The notes beneath the pieces are model-generated. The model was not told where the DNA came from. It saw only the letters and a list, made by a program, of their open reading frames with translations, and ran no database searches. DNA of 64,000 nt from Rhabdaerophilum calidifontis (lineage in GTDB: Bacteria; Pseudomonadota; Alphaproteobacteria; Rhizobiales; Beijerinckiaceae), in NCBI RefSeq assembly GCF_008641065.1, contig NZ_VTRS01000009.1, positions 52,602-116,601 on the forward strand, read 5' to 3'. Position 1 is the first letter of the stretch, and each line of letters begins with the position of its first letter. Below are positions 32,628-40,825 of the stretch, one piece after another. Both the position numbers and the translations under genes were made by a program.

Positions 32628-33500
32628 TTAGCGACGGAACGTTGCCAATTTCGTCAGGACGGCCATCGGATCAAGATCGACATAGATTTCGTTGTTGTTC
32701 GTCTCCGTCCGATGTTTAGCGAACGCCTCGCCGAGATACTTCTCAACCTCAATGGCGTCTTGCACCGAACCTATTGGCTGGTCCGTGTGCAACACCCACT
32801 GAGGCTCGTTGGAAAGCCGGAACTTGTTGAACTCGATTAAGCGCTGCTTCGCGTCCTGCGCATGACCAATTTTCAATACGCGACCGGCTTTTCCCAGCGT
32901 AGCGATGTATATGCAGTTGGTGGCTTCGACGTTTGGTTGGACGGAATAGCCGTTGAGGGCGAATGGATGTTTTTGGCGAAGCTGGTTCACACGGCTTGCC
33001 ATGGTCTGGAAGCGCGGCGTCATCACCTCCAACTCTTCACCGTTCGTGGCCAAGAGGTCTTTCAGTGTGGCTGCAAGCTCGTCACCTAGCTCCTGAACCG
33101 TTGTGATGGCCCTTTGTGTATGTGTGGATGGAGTGTAGCCGGGTAAATCGCGAAACTCGGGAGCATCTCGAATAATCCACGTTCTGATCGGTTGGAGAGC
33201 AAACGGCCATCGATAGCTGCCGTCTTCAAGTCGGTCCCAGGAATTCTGGGCCTCGATCCCGAATTCGGCAGTGTCTGCAGTGCCGTGGCTGATCTGCCAG
33301 ACGTTCGCGACCCGCCCCCTCAGCTCGTCAGGGATCTGGACATCTGGATCACCAGGATTTCGGCTGACCACGCCAAAAACGAGATCGCCCTCCTGCGTGC
33401 TGCGGATGGCAACCGTGCGGTTCTGTTTGCTGGTAAACGTTAGTGGCCCACCACGGCGACCGTGGGTGCCCCAAACATAGGTATAGAATAGCCCGGTCAT
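32628..33500 (-). CDS. GIY-YIG-type protein with unknown N-terminal domain, antisense insert in tail module
   Basis: A 290-residue protein on the opposite strand to the structural genes. Residues ~185-285 resemble the T5orf172/GIY-YIG nuclease fold: NCIYIATLGKAGRVLKIGHA, QDAKQRLIEFNKF, AIEVEKYLGEAFAKHRTE, with the late Asn in NNNEIYVDLD. The N-terminal ~140 residues (LFYTYVWGTHGRRGGPLTF, GDLVFGVVSRN) are unknown to me; a PUA/EVE-like fold is only a guess. The DNA is AT-richer than its neighbours and the gene separates two conserved tail genes, so it is probably cargo expressed by the lysogen. Confidence 0.78.
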   Translation of the reverse strand: MTGLFYTYVWGTHGRRGGPLTFTSKQNRTVAIRSTQEGDLVFGVVSRNPGDPDVQIPDELRGRVANVWQISHGTADTAEFGIEAQNSWDRLEDGSYRWPFALQPIRTWIIRDAPEFRDLPGYTPSTHTQRAITTVQELGDELAATLKDLLATNGEELEVMTPRFQTMASRVNQLRQKHPFALNGYSVQPNVEATNCIYIATLGKAGRVLKIGHAQDAKQRLIEFNKFRLSNEPQWVLHTDQPIGSVQDAIEVEKYLGEAFAKHRTETNNNEIYVDLDPMAVLTKLATFRR

Positions 33501-33599
33501 GCCGCTCTCGTTTTGCCACCGAAAAGCAGCTTAGCATCGAAGTCAGCCCCAGGGTAAAGGTCACGTAGATGATCTTCACTGAAGTCATCGAGGATTTCC

Positions 33600-34019
33600 A
33601 TGCCCACCCCTCGCGAAACCATCCTCGCCGCGCTGCATGCGCGGCTCTCGGCGCTGCCCGCCACCGCCCTGCGCGGCGAGGTGCTGCCCGAGCGCGTGCC
33701 GGCCGAAGGCCTGCTGATTCTGCGCGACGGCGAGCCCGGAGAACCGGAAGTCACGCTCTCGCCGCTACGCTACCACTACCAGCACCGCGCCGAGATCGAG
33801 GCTGTCGTGCAGGGCGCGGCGCGTGACGCCGCATTCGACACGCTGACCGCCAGCATCGGCGCGACACTCGCAGCCGACCGCACGCTGGGCGGGCTTTGCG
33901 ACTGGGTCGAGGCGGAAGCCCCGCGCCCGGTCGATCTGCCGGTCGAGGGCGCGGCCAGCCTGAAAGCCGCCGTGATCCCGGTGGTGCTGCACTATTCCAC
34001 GGCCGACCCGCTCGGCTGA
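33600..34019 (+). CDS. Phage tail completion/terminator-like protein
   Basis: A 139-residue protein: MPTPRETILAALHARLSALP, VTLSPLRYHYQHRAEIEAVV, DTLTASIGATLAADRTLGGL. In related phages this position holds the tail terminator, sometimes mislabelled acyl-CoA transferase. It lies directly before the tail tube gene. Confidence 0.78.
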   Translation: MPTPRETILAALHARLSALPATALRGEVLPERVPAEGLLILRDGEPGEPEVTLSPLRYHYQHRAEIEAVVQGAARDAAFDTLTASIGATLAADRTLGGLCDWVEAEAPRPVDLPVEGAASLKAAVIPVVLHYSTADPLG

Positions 34020-34043
34020 TCCCTACAACCCGAGGAGAAAACC

Positions 34044-34985
34044 ATGGCACGAGCCCAGGGGGCGCGGGCGCTGATGGCGCTTGCGTTCGAGACGACCTAT
34101 GGCACGCCGCCCGCCAGCGGCTTCACCCGCATGCCCTTTGCCAGCACCTCGCTCGGCGCCGAGCAGCCGCTGCTGAACTCCGAACTGCTCGGCTATGGTC
34201 GTGATCCGCTGGCGCCGATCAAGGACGCGGTGACGGCCGACGGCGATGTCGTGGTGCCGCTCGACGCCGAGGCCTTCGGCTTCTGGCTGAAGGCGGCGTT
34301 CGGAACACCGACGACCACGGGCGCGGAGGCGCCGTACACCCACGAGTTCCAGTCGGGGTCATGGACGCTGCCCAGCATGTCGATCGAGACCGGCATGCCC
34401 GAGGTGCCACGCTATGCGATGTACTCCGGCTGCGTGCTCGACCAGATCACCTGGCAGATGCAGCGCTCGGGCCTGCTGACCGCAACGGCACGGCTGGTGG
34501 CGCAGGGCGAGACGGTCGGCACGACCACCAGCGCCGGAACGCCGGCCGCGCTGGACCTGAAGCGCTTCGGACATTTCAACGGGGCAATCACGCGCAACGG
34601 CACGGCGCTCGGCAATGTGGTCTCGGCCGAGATCACCTACGCCAACAACCTCGACCGGATCGAGACCATCCGCTCGGACGGCCGCATCGACGGGGCGGAC
34701 CCGTCCATCGCGGCGCTGACCGGCCGGATCGAGGTGCGCTTCGCCGACCAGACGCTGGTAAGCCAAGCGATCAACGGCGAGGCCTGCGAGATGGAGTTCG
34801 CCTACGTACTCCCCTCGGGCGAGAGCTTCACCTTCACGGTGCACGCGGTCTACCTGCCGCGCCCGCGCATCGAGATTTCCGGGCCGCAGGGCGTGCAGGC
34901 CACCTTCGACTGGCAGGCCGCGCGCGACAGCGTCGTCGGCCGGATGTGCACCGCAACCCTGATCAATGACATAGAGGTGTATTGA
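34044..34985 (+). CDS. Major tail tube protein
   Basis: A 313-residue protein: MARAQGARALMALAFETTYG, DAEAFGFWLKAAFGTPTTTG, RYAMYSGCVLDQITWQMQRS, IETIRSDGRIDGADPSIAAL, LVSQAINGEACEMEFAYVLP. This is the phage tail tube pattern of siphoviruses. It precedes the chaperone and tape measure, the conserved order. Confidence 0.88.
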   Translation: MARAQGARALMALAFETTYGTPPASGFTRMPFASTSLGAEQPLLNSELLGYGRDPLAPIKDAVTADGDVVVPLDAEAFGFWLKAAFGTPTTTGAEAPYTHEFQSGSWTLPSMSIETGMPEVPRYAMYSGCVLDQITWQMQRSGLLTATARLVAQGETVGTTTSAGTPAALDLKRFGHFNGAITRNGTALGNVVSAEITYANNLDRIETIRSDGRIDGADPSIAALTGRIEVRFADQTLVSQAINGEACEMEFAYVLPSGESFTFTVHAVYLPRPRIEISGPQGVQATFDWQAARDSVVGRMCTATLINDIEVY

Positions 34986-34987
34986 GG

Positions 34988-35425
34988 ATGTTGACGCTCG
35001 ACCTGACCAACGCGCCGCGCTGGCATGACCTCGCCCCCGGCGTCCGGGTGCAGCTCCGCCCGCTGACCACCGCGCTGATGGTGGCGACGCGCAGCGACCC
35101 GGCCGTGGACGCCGTGCCCGAGGAGGCATCGGACGAGGAGCGCGCGGTCGCCTTCGCCAAGGCTCTCGCGCGGCGGGCCGTGCTCGCCTGGGAGGGAATC
35201 GGCGATGCCGATGGCGATCCCATCGATCCGAGCCCGGAGGCCATCGACGCGCTGCTCGATGTCTGGCCGATCTTCGAGGCGTTCCAGCTGACCTATGTCT
35301 CGAAGGGCCTGCTGCTGGAACAGGAAAAAAACGCCTCCGCGCCCTCGCCGAATGGTCCTTCGGCGGGGGCGAGCGATACTGCGACGCCTGCACGCAAGCC
35401 TGCCCGGACTGCCCGGCGCGGCTGA
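34988..35425 (+). CDS. Tail assembly chaperone, short form (gpG-like)
   Basis: A 145-residue protein: MLTLDLTNAPRWHDLAPGVR, LTTALMVATRSDPAVDAVPE, AFAKALARRAVLAWEGIGDA, PIFEAFQLTYVSKGLLLEQE. The ATG at 34988 is preferred over a TTG two codons earlier. At codons 113-115 (GAA AAA AAC) the ribosome meets a slippery heptamer; without slipping it ends in a short Pro/Ala-rich tail. A fraction of ribosomes should make the longer G-T form. The chaperones coat the tape measure during tail assembly. Confidence 0.85.
   Translation: MLTLDLTNAPRWHDLAPGVRVQLRPLTTALMVATRSDPAVDAVPEEASDEERAVAFAKALARRAVLAWEGIGDADGDPIDPSPEAIDALLDVWPIFEAFQLTYVSKGLLLEQEKNASAPSPNGPSAGASDTATPARKPARTARRG
35326..35332 (+). promoter_or_regulatory. 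Programmed -1 frameshift site A AAA AAC
   Basis: The heptamer spans 35326-35332 and is read in the zero frame as GA[A AAA AAC], exactly the X XXY YYZ phase needed for a -1 slip. It lies in the tail chaperone gene between tail tube and tape measure, where siphoviruses use such a shift to make gpGT. Confidence 0.85.
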
Positions 35426-35667
35426 ACCGGCCCCTGACGCATGAAGGCTGGCAGGTCTGGGACCTGGTTGGTCGTCTCGGCGGCCAACTGCGCGTCCTGC
35501 CTGGAGCGGTGATCGGCTGGGATATGTCGGCGGCGCTGGCGCTCGGCGACGCCCTCGGCGTGCCGCCGCTCGCCATGGCCGAACTGCTGCCCGTCATCGA
35601 AGCGGTGATGGTCCGGAAGCTGAACGAGGAGCTGAGCGCGAATGGTGGCCCGGGGGTCAGGCCTTGA
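35326..35667 (+). CDS. Tail assembly chaperone, frameshift extension (gpT-like part)
   Basis: No normal start codon serves this frame; it is entered by the -1 slip at 35326-35332. It then reads RLRALAEWSFGGGERYCDAC, TQACPDCPARLNRPLTHEGW, QVWDLVGRLGGQLRVLPGAV, IGWDMSAALALGDALGVPPL, ending AMAELLPVIEAVMVRKLNEE and a short tail, with stop at 35665-35667. About 113 residues are added. The codons are strongly G/C-ending, unlike chance sequence. Four cysteines near the start could bind zinc. Its 3' end overlaps the antisense vapC by 11 bases. Confidence 0.85.
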   Translation, partial: KKRLRALAEWSFGGGERYCDACTQACPDCPARLNRPLTHEGWQVWDLVGRLGGQLRVLPGAVIGWDMSAALALGDALGVPPLAMAELLPVIEAVMVRKLNEELSANGGPGVRP

Positions 35668-36037
35668 TCTTCTCGATCAGCGTGACGCCGGGCAGTCCCT
35701 CGAAATGTGCGTCGCAGGTCAGGAGCATCGCGCCCTGTGCGCGGGCAGTTGCGAAGATGATCGCGTCGGCGGTCGCAAGCTTGTGCTCGCGGCACGACTC
35801 CGCCGCCGCCAGCGCGATCTCGGTGTCGAGCGGCACCACATGGCAGACCTGCGTGAAGGCGATTACCTGATCCGCCTTGTCCTCGCCGACCTCGCGTGTC
35901 AGCCATTTCGCCAGCTCGAGCTGGACCATGGTCGGGACGAGCCAGTCGGCCTGTTCGGGCAGATGTTCGGACAGCTTCTCGCCGGTCGGCGAACCGACGA
36001 GCCACTCGATCCACGCCGACGTGTCGACGAGGATCAT
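35657..36037 (-). CDS. vapC: PIN-domain toxin (VapC)
   Basis: A 126-residue PIN ribonuclease. MILVDTSAWIEWL supplies the first acidic residue (Asp5), LELAKWLTREVG the second, and LATADAIIFATARAQGA with LLTCDAHFEGLPG the remaining acidic set. VapC toxins cut tRNA or rRNA when freed from antitoxin. Its ATG overlaps the antitoxin stop by ATGA. Placed antisense inside the tail operon. Confidence 0.92.
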   Translation of the reverse strand: MILVDTSAWIEWLVGSPTGEKLSEHLPEQADWLVPTMVQLELAKWLTREVGEDKADQVIAFTQVCHVVPLDTEIALAAAESCREHKLATADAIIFATARAQGAMLLTCDAHFEGLPGVTLIEKIKA

Positions 36038-36249
36038 CAGAACCGATCCGTCCGGTCGCGATAATCGGTGGCGGACGCCCCTCGCGCGAGCCCCTTCAGC
36101 GCCTCCCGCTTGGGCACCGGCACAAGCAGAACGCCCGTGCCTTTCGGGATGAACGCGAAGGTCAGCCCGGCCTCCCAGTGCTGGGCGGCCCGGATCGCCT
36201 TGGGAATCGAGATCTGGAACTTCGAGGACAGGGTCGCGGTCTCGGCCAT
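36037..36249 (-). CDS. vapB: AbrB/MazE-type antitoxin (VapB)
   Basis: A 70-residue swapped-hairpin antitoxin: ETATLSSKFQISIPKAIRAA is the AbrB-type DNA-binding strand pattern, followed by AGLTFAFIPKGTGVLLVPVP and a toxin-wrapping tail. The ATG at 36249 is preferred: GAAGGT lies six bases upstream, too close for the ATG at 36255. VapB normally represses its own promoter, here in the 70-base gap before the tape measure gene. Confidence 0.88.
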   Translation of the reverse strand: MAETATLSSKFQISIPKAIRAAQHWEAGLTFAFIPKGTGVLLVPVPKREALKGLARGASATDYRDRTDRF

Positions 36250-36319
36250 GGTCATACCTTCACTTGATCGATAGCATAAACGTAAGACGCCCATGCGGCG
36301 AAAGCAAGGAGTCTGACCG

Positions 36320-38737
36320 ATGGCCGAGAAACGCGTCAGCGTCCGCCTCGCGGCCGTGGGCGGACGGCAGGTGCGCGCCGAGCTCGAAGGCGTGGGCGAA
36401 GCGGGGGCCCGCGGCGTCGGACGACTGAGCCGCGAGATGGAAGCGGCGAACGCCCGGCTTGCGGCCTTCTCGCGGCGGGTGCGCGTGGCGGCTGCTGCCG
36501 CAGTTGCCGCCGCTGCCGCTGCAGGCGTGGCGATGATCCGGTCCGGTCTGCAGACCGTCGATGCGCAGGCGAAGCTCGCGCAGTCCCTCGGCACCACCGT
36601 CGCCTCAATCCAGACGCTGGAGCGTGCGGGCGAGTTGGCGGGCGTGTCGATGTCCGGCATCGAGCAGGCGACGAAGGATCTGACCCGCCGTCTCAGCCAG
36701 GCGGCCGCCGGGACCGGTCCTGCCGCTGATGCGCTGGACCGGCTCGGGCTTTCGGCCAACGAGCTGATCGCCCTGCCGCTGGACCAGCGCGTGGGCGCGA
36801 TCAACGCCGCCATCGAGAGCTTTGTGCCCGCCGCCGAGCGCGCGGCCGTTGCGGGCCAGCTCTTCGGCGAGGAAGGCTCCATCGCGATGTCGCGGATCGA
36901 CACAGCGACGCTGCGCCAGGCGACCGAGGATGTGCTTGCCTTCGGGGTCGTCGTCTCCGAGCAGGATGCCGCCCAGATCGAGCGGACGAACGACGCGATC
37001 TCCCGGCTGGGGCTGATCTGGCGCGGGCTGTCCAACCAGCTGGCGGTCGCCGCGGCGCCTGCGCTGGAAGCCGTCGCCGATGCCATGGCGGCGGTGGCGA
37101 GCCGCACCGGCCCGCTCGGCATCGCGATCCGTGGGCTCTTCGACAACATCGGCCGCCTGACCACCTATGCTGGGACCTTCGCCGCCGTCCTCGCGGGACG
37201 CTGGGTCGCCGGCATGGCCGCCGCCGCGCTCTCCGTCCGTGGTCTCGCCACGGCGCTGGTCATCCTGCGCGGAGCGCTGATCCGGACCGGCATCGGGGCG
37301 CTGATCGTCGGCGCGGGCGAACTCGTCTACCAGTTCACCCGCCTCGTCTCCGGCACGGGGGGCTTCGGCGCGGCGATGTCGCTCCTGAAGGACGTCGCGG
37401 TCGAGGTCTGGGAGCGGATCAGGATGGGCGCTGCTGCGGCGGGTGCAGCCGCCACGGCGATGTTCTTTGACCTGAAGGCCGACGCCGCGTCGGGCATGCA
37501 GAGCGCCATCGAGAGCGTCGTCGGGTTCGGGAATACGGCCGCGAACACGTTCGAGGGCGCTTACGAGGCGATCAAGGCGATCTGGGGCCTGCTGCCGGCC
37601 GCCATTGGTGACCTCGCGTTTCAGGCCGCGAACAGCCTGGTCGACGGCGTCGAGGCGATGCTGAATGGCGTGGTCTCGCGCATCAACGGCTTCATCGGCG
37701 GCATCAACCAGGGGCTGGAAGCGCTCGGGTCGGAGCGCCGCATCTCACTGGTGCCCGATCTCGACCTCGGCGAGATCGAGAACCGCTTTGAGGGCGCGGC
37801 CAGTGCCGCCACGACAGCGGCGCAGGCGGCGTTCGACCGGGCCTTCGAGGACAACCCACTCACCGCACCCGACCTCGGACTCACGGGGGCGGCAAACCGG
37901 GCGCTCGAGTCCGCGAATGTCTACCGCGGCGCCGCGCGCGATCTGGCCGAAGGGGCTCGCGCCCCGCTGGAAAGCTGGCAGGCCCTGCGCGACGCGGTGC
38001 GCGGTAGCGACGAGGCCAGTGCCGATGCGCTGGCCGAGGCCACCGGAGCGGCCGAGCGGCTGGAGACGGCGCTCGGCGATGCCGGACGCGCCGCGACGGA
38101 TGCAGGCGCGGCGGCCGGAGCTGCCGCCGCTGCCGCGGAGCCCGCGACCGAGGCCGCCGCCACCGGCTGGCAGGCGGTCACGGCGGCGCTTTCGGACTAC
38201 GCCAGCAAGGCGCGCGAGATCGGCGGCGACATCGGCCAGAGTCTCGTCGGCGCCTTCCAGTCGGCCGAGAACGCGGTGGGCCAGTTCGTGAAGACCGGCA
38301 AGCTGAACTTCCGCGACCTCGTCACCTCGCTGCTCGCCGATTTCGCCCAGCTCGCGGCGCGGCGGTTTATTCTCGGGCCGATCGCCAATGCGCTCTCGGG
38401 CGTGTTCTCCGGTGCGGGCGGCATCTTCGCCAACGTCCTGCATGCGGGCGGGATGGTCGGATCGGCCGGGCCCTCGCGCATGGTCCCGGCGATGGCCTTC
38501 GCCGCTGCCCCGCGCATGCATGGCGGCGGCATGGCCGGGCTTCGCCACGACGAGGTGCCCGCGATCCTGCAACGCGGTGAAAGGGTGCTCTCGCGTCGCG
38601 AGGCGCAGAGCTACGGCGCAGGCGGTGGGGTCAACGTCACCATCATGGCCCGCGACGCCGAGAGCTTCCGTCAATCCCGCACGCAGGTTGCGGCCGACAT
38701 CGCCCACGCCGTGTCGCTCGGGCGGAGGGGCATGTGA
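36320..38737 (+). CDS. Tail tape measure protein (lambda-type)
   Basis: An 805-residue protein with long helical stretches and an alanine-rich hydrophobic segment near residues 55-75. Middle hydrophobic helices (residues ~290-340) are typical of tape measures that reach the host membrane. The C-terminal VSLGRRGM-ending domain (GKLNFRDLVTSLLADFAQLA, RRFILGPIANALSG, RHDEVPAILQRGERVLSRRE) is the lambda tape-measure C-domain. The length predicts a tail of roughly 120 nm, using the family rule of about 0.15 nm per residue. Confidence 0.92.
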   Translation: MAEKRVSVRLAAVGGRQVRAELEGVGEAGARGVGRLSREMEAANARLAAFSRRVRVAAAAAVAAAAAAGVAMIRSGLQTVDAQAKLAQSLGTTVASIQTLERAGELAGVSMSGIEQATKDLTRRLSQAAAGTGPAADALDRLGLSANELIALPLDQRVGAINAAIESFVPAAERAAVAGQLFGEEGSIAMSRIDTATLRQATEDVLAFGVVVSEQDAAQIERTNDAISRLGLIWRGLSNQLAVAAAPALEAVADAMAAVASRTGPLGIAIRGLFDNIGRLTTYAGTFAAVLAGRWVAGMAAAALSVRGLATALVILRGALIRTGIGALIVGAGELVYQFTRLVSGTGGFGAAMSLLKDVAVEVWERIRMGAAAAGAAATAMFFDLKADAASGMQSAIESVVGFGNTAANTFEGAYEAIKAIWGLLPAAIGDLAFQAANSLVDGVEAMLNGVVSRINGFIGGINQGLEALGSERRISLVPDLDLGEIENRFEGAASAATTAAQAAFDRAFEDNPLTAPDLGLTGAANRALESANVYRGAARDLAEGARAPLESWQALRDAVRGSDEASADALAEATGAAERLETALGDAGRAATDAGAAAGAAAAAAEPATEAAATGWQAVTAALSDYASKAREIGGDIGQSLVGAFQSAENAVGQFVKTGKLNFRDLVTSLLADFAQLAARRFILGPIANALSGVFSGAGGIFANVLHAGGMVGSAGPSRMVPAMAFAAAPRMHGGGMAGLRHDEVPAILQRGERVLSRREAQSYGAGGGVNVTIMARDAESFRQSRTQVAADIAHAVSLGRRGM

Positions 38738-39363
38738 TGGCGTTTCACGAGGTCCGGTTTCCCGACAATATCAGCCGCGGCGCGCGCGGCGGACCCGAGC
38801 GGCGCACGCAGATCGTCGAGCTCGCCTCCGGCGATGAGCAGAGGAACGCCAGCTGGGCGAACTCCCGTCGGCGCTACGATGTCGCCTACGGCATCCGCCG
38901 CGCCGACGATCTGGCGGCGGTCGTCGCCTTCTTCGAGGCGCGCAACGGGCGCCTGCACGGTTTCCGCTTCAAGGACTGGGGTGACCACAAGTCCTGTCTA
39001 CCCTCTGGCACGCCATCGCCAACCGATCAGTCGATCGGCACCGGCGACGGCGCGACGACCGCCTTCCAGCTGGTGAAGCGTTACGCCTCGGGCGCGCAAT
39101 CCTGGACGCGCGCCATCGCCAAGCCGGTGGCGGGCAGTGTGCGCATCGCGCTCGGCGGGGTCGAGCAGCCCTCGGGTTGGTCCGTCGACACCGCGACCGG
39201 CGTCGTCACCTTCGGCGCCGCGCCGGGCGCGGGCGTCGCGATCACCGCGGGCTTCGAGTTCGACGTGCCGGTCCGCTTCGACACCGACGCGCTCGACGTG
39301 ACGCTCGACCTCGAGCGGCTCGGCTCGATCACCTCCATTCCGCTTCTGGAGATCCGGCGATGA
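38737..39363 (+). CDS. DUF2460 distal tail protein (GTA gp12-like)
   Basis: A 208-residue protein: FHEVRFPDNISRGARGGPER, IVELASGDEQRNASWANSRR, RYDVAYGIRRADDLAAVVAF, NGRLHGFRFKDWGDHKSC. This is DUF2460, the family of gene-transfer-agent gp12 at the tail tip. It overlaps the tape measure stop (TGATG). First of the GTA-like tail-tip genes. Confidence 0.94.
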   Translation: MAFHEVRFPDNISRGARGGPERRTQIVELASGDEQRNASWANSRRRYDVAYGIRRADDLAAVVAFFEARNGRLHGFRFKDWGDHKSCLPSGTPSPTDQSIGTGDGATTAFQLVKRYASGAQSWTRAIAKPVAGSVRIALGGVEQPSGWSVDTATGVVTFGAAPGAGVAITAGFEFDVPVRFDTDALDVTLDLERLGSITSIPLLEIRR

Positions 39364-39710
39364 ACGACACCGGCAGCTTCGTTGCGGCGGTGCTGCGCGA
39401 ACTCGCGGCATCGACCGCCGTGATCCTCGCCGCCTGGGGGGCGCTCGGCGGGGCCACAAACGCGCTGACCACCAAGATGCGGCTGCGCGATGCGCTGCGG
39501 CACATCCTGCTCGGCGGATTGATCGCGGCCGGGATGGGCAGCCTCTCCATGGCCGTGATCACCGCCTGGCTCAGCCTGCCGCCCGAGGCGATCCCAGCGG
39601 GCGGAGCGGCGGGCTCGGCCGCCTATCTCGTCGGGGTCTTCGGCCCGGCCTTCATCGAGATGCTGCTCGCCCGCCTGCGCCGCGCCAACGAAGGCGGCGG
39701 CGATGAATGA
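39360..39710 (+). CDS. Candidate holin, three membrane helices
   Basis: A 116-residue membrane protein with helices at ~17-35 (ASTAVILAAWGALGGATNAL), ~47-70 (HILLGGLIAAGMGSLSMAVI) and ~83-102, and a charged C-terminus (RLRRANEGGGDE). It precedes the lysozyme gene, so a holin role is likely. It overlaps DUF2460 by ATGA. Confidence 0.7.
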   Translation: MNDTGSFVAAVLRELAASTAVILAAWGALGGATNALTTKMRLRDALRHILLGGLIAAGMGSLSMAVITAWLSLPPEAIPAGGAAGSAAYLVGVFGPAFIEMLLARLRRANEGGGDE

Positions 39711-39834
39711 ACTTCTCCGCCTCGCGCGCTCACTCCGCTGCGACCCCGCCGACCCTCGGCAGGCCTTCGCTCACCGCCTGCGTATCGGTCTCGTCGTCGC
39801 GGCACTGATCCTGATCCTCTCGCTTCTCCGGTAA
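39703..39834 (+). CDS. Tiny membrane peptide in lysis cassette
   Basis: A 43-residue ORF starting at ATG 39703 inside the holin gene. It has a basic soluble part (LLRLARSLRCDPADPRQAF) and one membrane helix (IGLVVAALILILSLL) ending the protein. It fits exactly between holin and lysozyme, suggesting a lysis accessory or antiholin role. Short, so moderate confidence. Confidence 0.5.
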   Translation: MNELLRLARSLRCDPADPRQAFAHRLRIGLVVAALILILSLLR

Positions 39835-39838
39835 TCCC

Positions 39839-40495
39839 ATGCACATGACCGACCGGGGCCTACTGGCCCTCGTCCGGCACGAAGGACTCGTGCCCGGGCC
39901 CTATCTCGATGTGAAACAGGTCTGGACCTTCGGCATCGGCCACACGGCCGCGGCCGGGCCGCCCGATCCCGCGACCATGCCGCGCGGCATGCCCGCCGAC
40001 CTCGACGCCGGGATCCGCGAGGCGTTCCGGGTCTTCCGGGCCGACCTCGCGCGCTACGAGGCCGCCGTCCTGCGCGCGGTAAAGGTGCCGCTGGCGCCGC
40101 ACGAGTTCGATGCGCTGGTCAGCTTCCACTACAATACCGGCGGCATCGCGAAGGCTGCGCTGACCCGACACCTCAACGCCGGCAATCGCGTTGCAGCCGC
40201 CGACGCGTTTCTGAACTGGCGGCGACCGGCCTCCATCGTCCCCCGCCGGGAGGCCGAGCGCGATCTGTTCCGGCATGGCCGCTATACCGGCGGCACGATC
40301 CCGGTCTGGTCCGTGGATCGCACGGGCCGGGTGGACTTCTCGCGGCCGATCCGTCGCCTGACCGAGGATGAGGCTCTGGCCTTGGCTCGCGGGCCGTCGC
40401 CGACGCCGCCGGTCATCAAACCTGCACCCAACGCGCCGACCGGCTGGCTCGCCCGGCTGGCCGCCCTCTTCTCCACCCTGATCCGGAGGGCCTGA
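39839..40495 (+). CDS. Phage lysozyme (GH24 endolysin)
   Basis: A 218-residue muramidase. LALVRHEGLVPGPYLDVKQV carries the catalytic Glu (~15), and VWTFGIGHT the conserved Gly-Ile-Gly-His-Thr. LVSFHYNTGGIAKAALTRHL, NWRRPASIVPRREAERDLF follow, as in lambdoid endolysins. It has no signal peptide, so it depends on the holin. A C-terminal Pro-rich tail ends in a hydrophobic helix (WLARLAALFSTLIRRA). Confidence 0.93.
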   Translation: MHMTDRGLLALVRHEGLVPGPYLDVKQVWTFGIGHTAAAGPPDPATMPRGMPADLDAGIREAFRVFRADLARYEAAVLRAVKVPLAPHEFDALVSFHYNTGGIAKAALTRHLNAGNRVAAADAFLNWRRPASIVPRREAERDLFRHGRYTGGTIPVWSVDRTGRVDFSRPIRRLTEDEALALARGPSPTPPVIKPAPNAPTGWLARLAALFSTLIRRA

Positions 40496-40500
40496 CCCCC

Positions 40501-40731
40501 ATGCGCTACGTTCGCCCCAACTCGCTCACCTGGTGGGCGGGACTTCTCGCCATGCTCACCGGCATCGCCTCCCTCGCGCTGCCCGCCACCGGGCCGCTCG
40601 GGGAACTCTCCCGTCTCGTCGCGCTACTCGCTGGCAGCGGCGATGCCTCGCCTGCGGGGCTGATGTTCCTCGGTCTGGGCCTGATCGGCCTGCGCGACCG
40701 GATCGAGCGCGGGTTCCGCGGCGATGCTTGA
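40501..40731 (+). CDS. Small two-helix membrane protein
   Basis: A 76-residue protein with hydrophobic segments WWAGLLAMLTGIASLALPA and GLMFLGLGLIGL and a charged end (RDRIERGFRGDA). It follows the lysozyme by five bases and overlaps the next tiny ORF. Probably a lysis-cassette membrane protein; possibly a second holin. Confidence 0.65.
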   Translation: MRYVRPNSLTWWAGLLAMLTGIASLALPATGPLGELSRLVALLAGSGDASPAGLMFLGLGLIGLRDRIERGFRGDA

Positions 40732-40825
40732 GTTCCTCGCGGGTCTGGTCGTGGGCGGCTGGCTCGGCGTCTTCGTCGCCGCCCTCTGCGTCGCCGCCGC
40801 ACGCGGGGAGCGGGACGATGGCTGA
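40724..40825 (+). CDS. Tiny membrane peptide (DUF3789-like)
   Basis: A 33-residue ORF: MLEFLAGLVVGGWLGVFVAA followed by a short polar tail. The pattern FLxGLxxGGxLGV resembles DUF3789-type phage peptides. It overlaps both neighbours by eight bases, typical of this compact lysis cassette. Confidence 0.55.
   Translation: MLEFLAGLVVGGWLGVFVAALCVAAARGERDDG

Noticed and set aside
35426..35656. A stretch without a gene between tail chaperone and vapC.
   Set aside because: It is coding: it is the -1 frame extension of the chaperone reached through the slippery heptamer at 35326.
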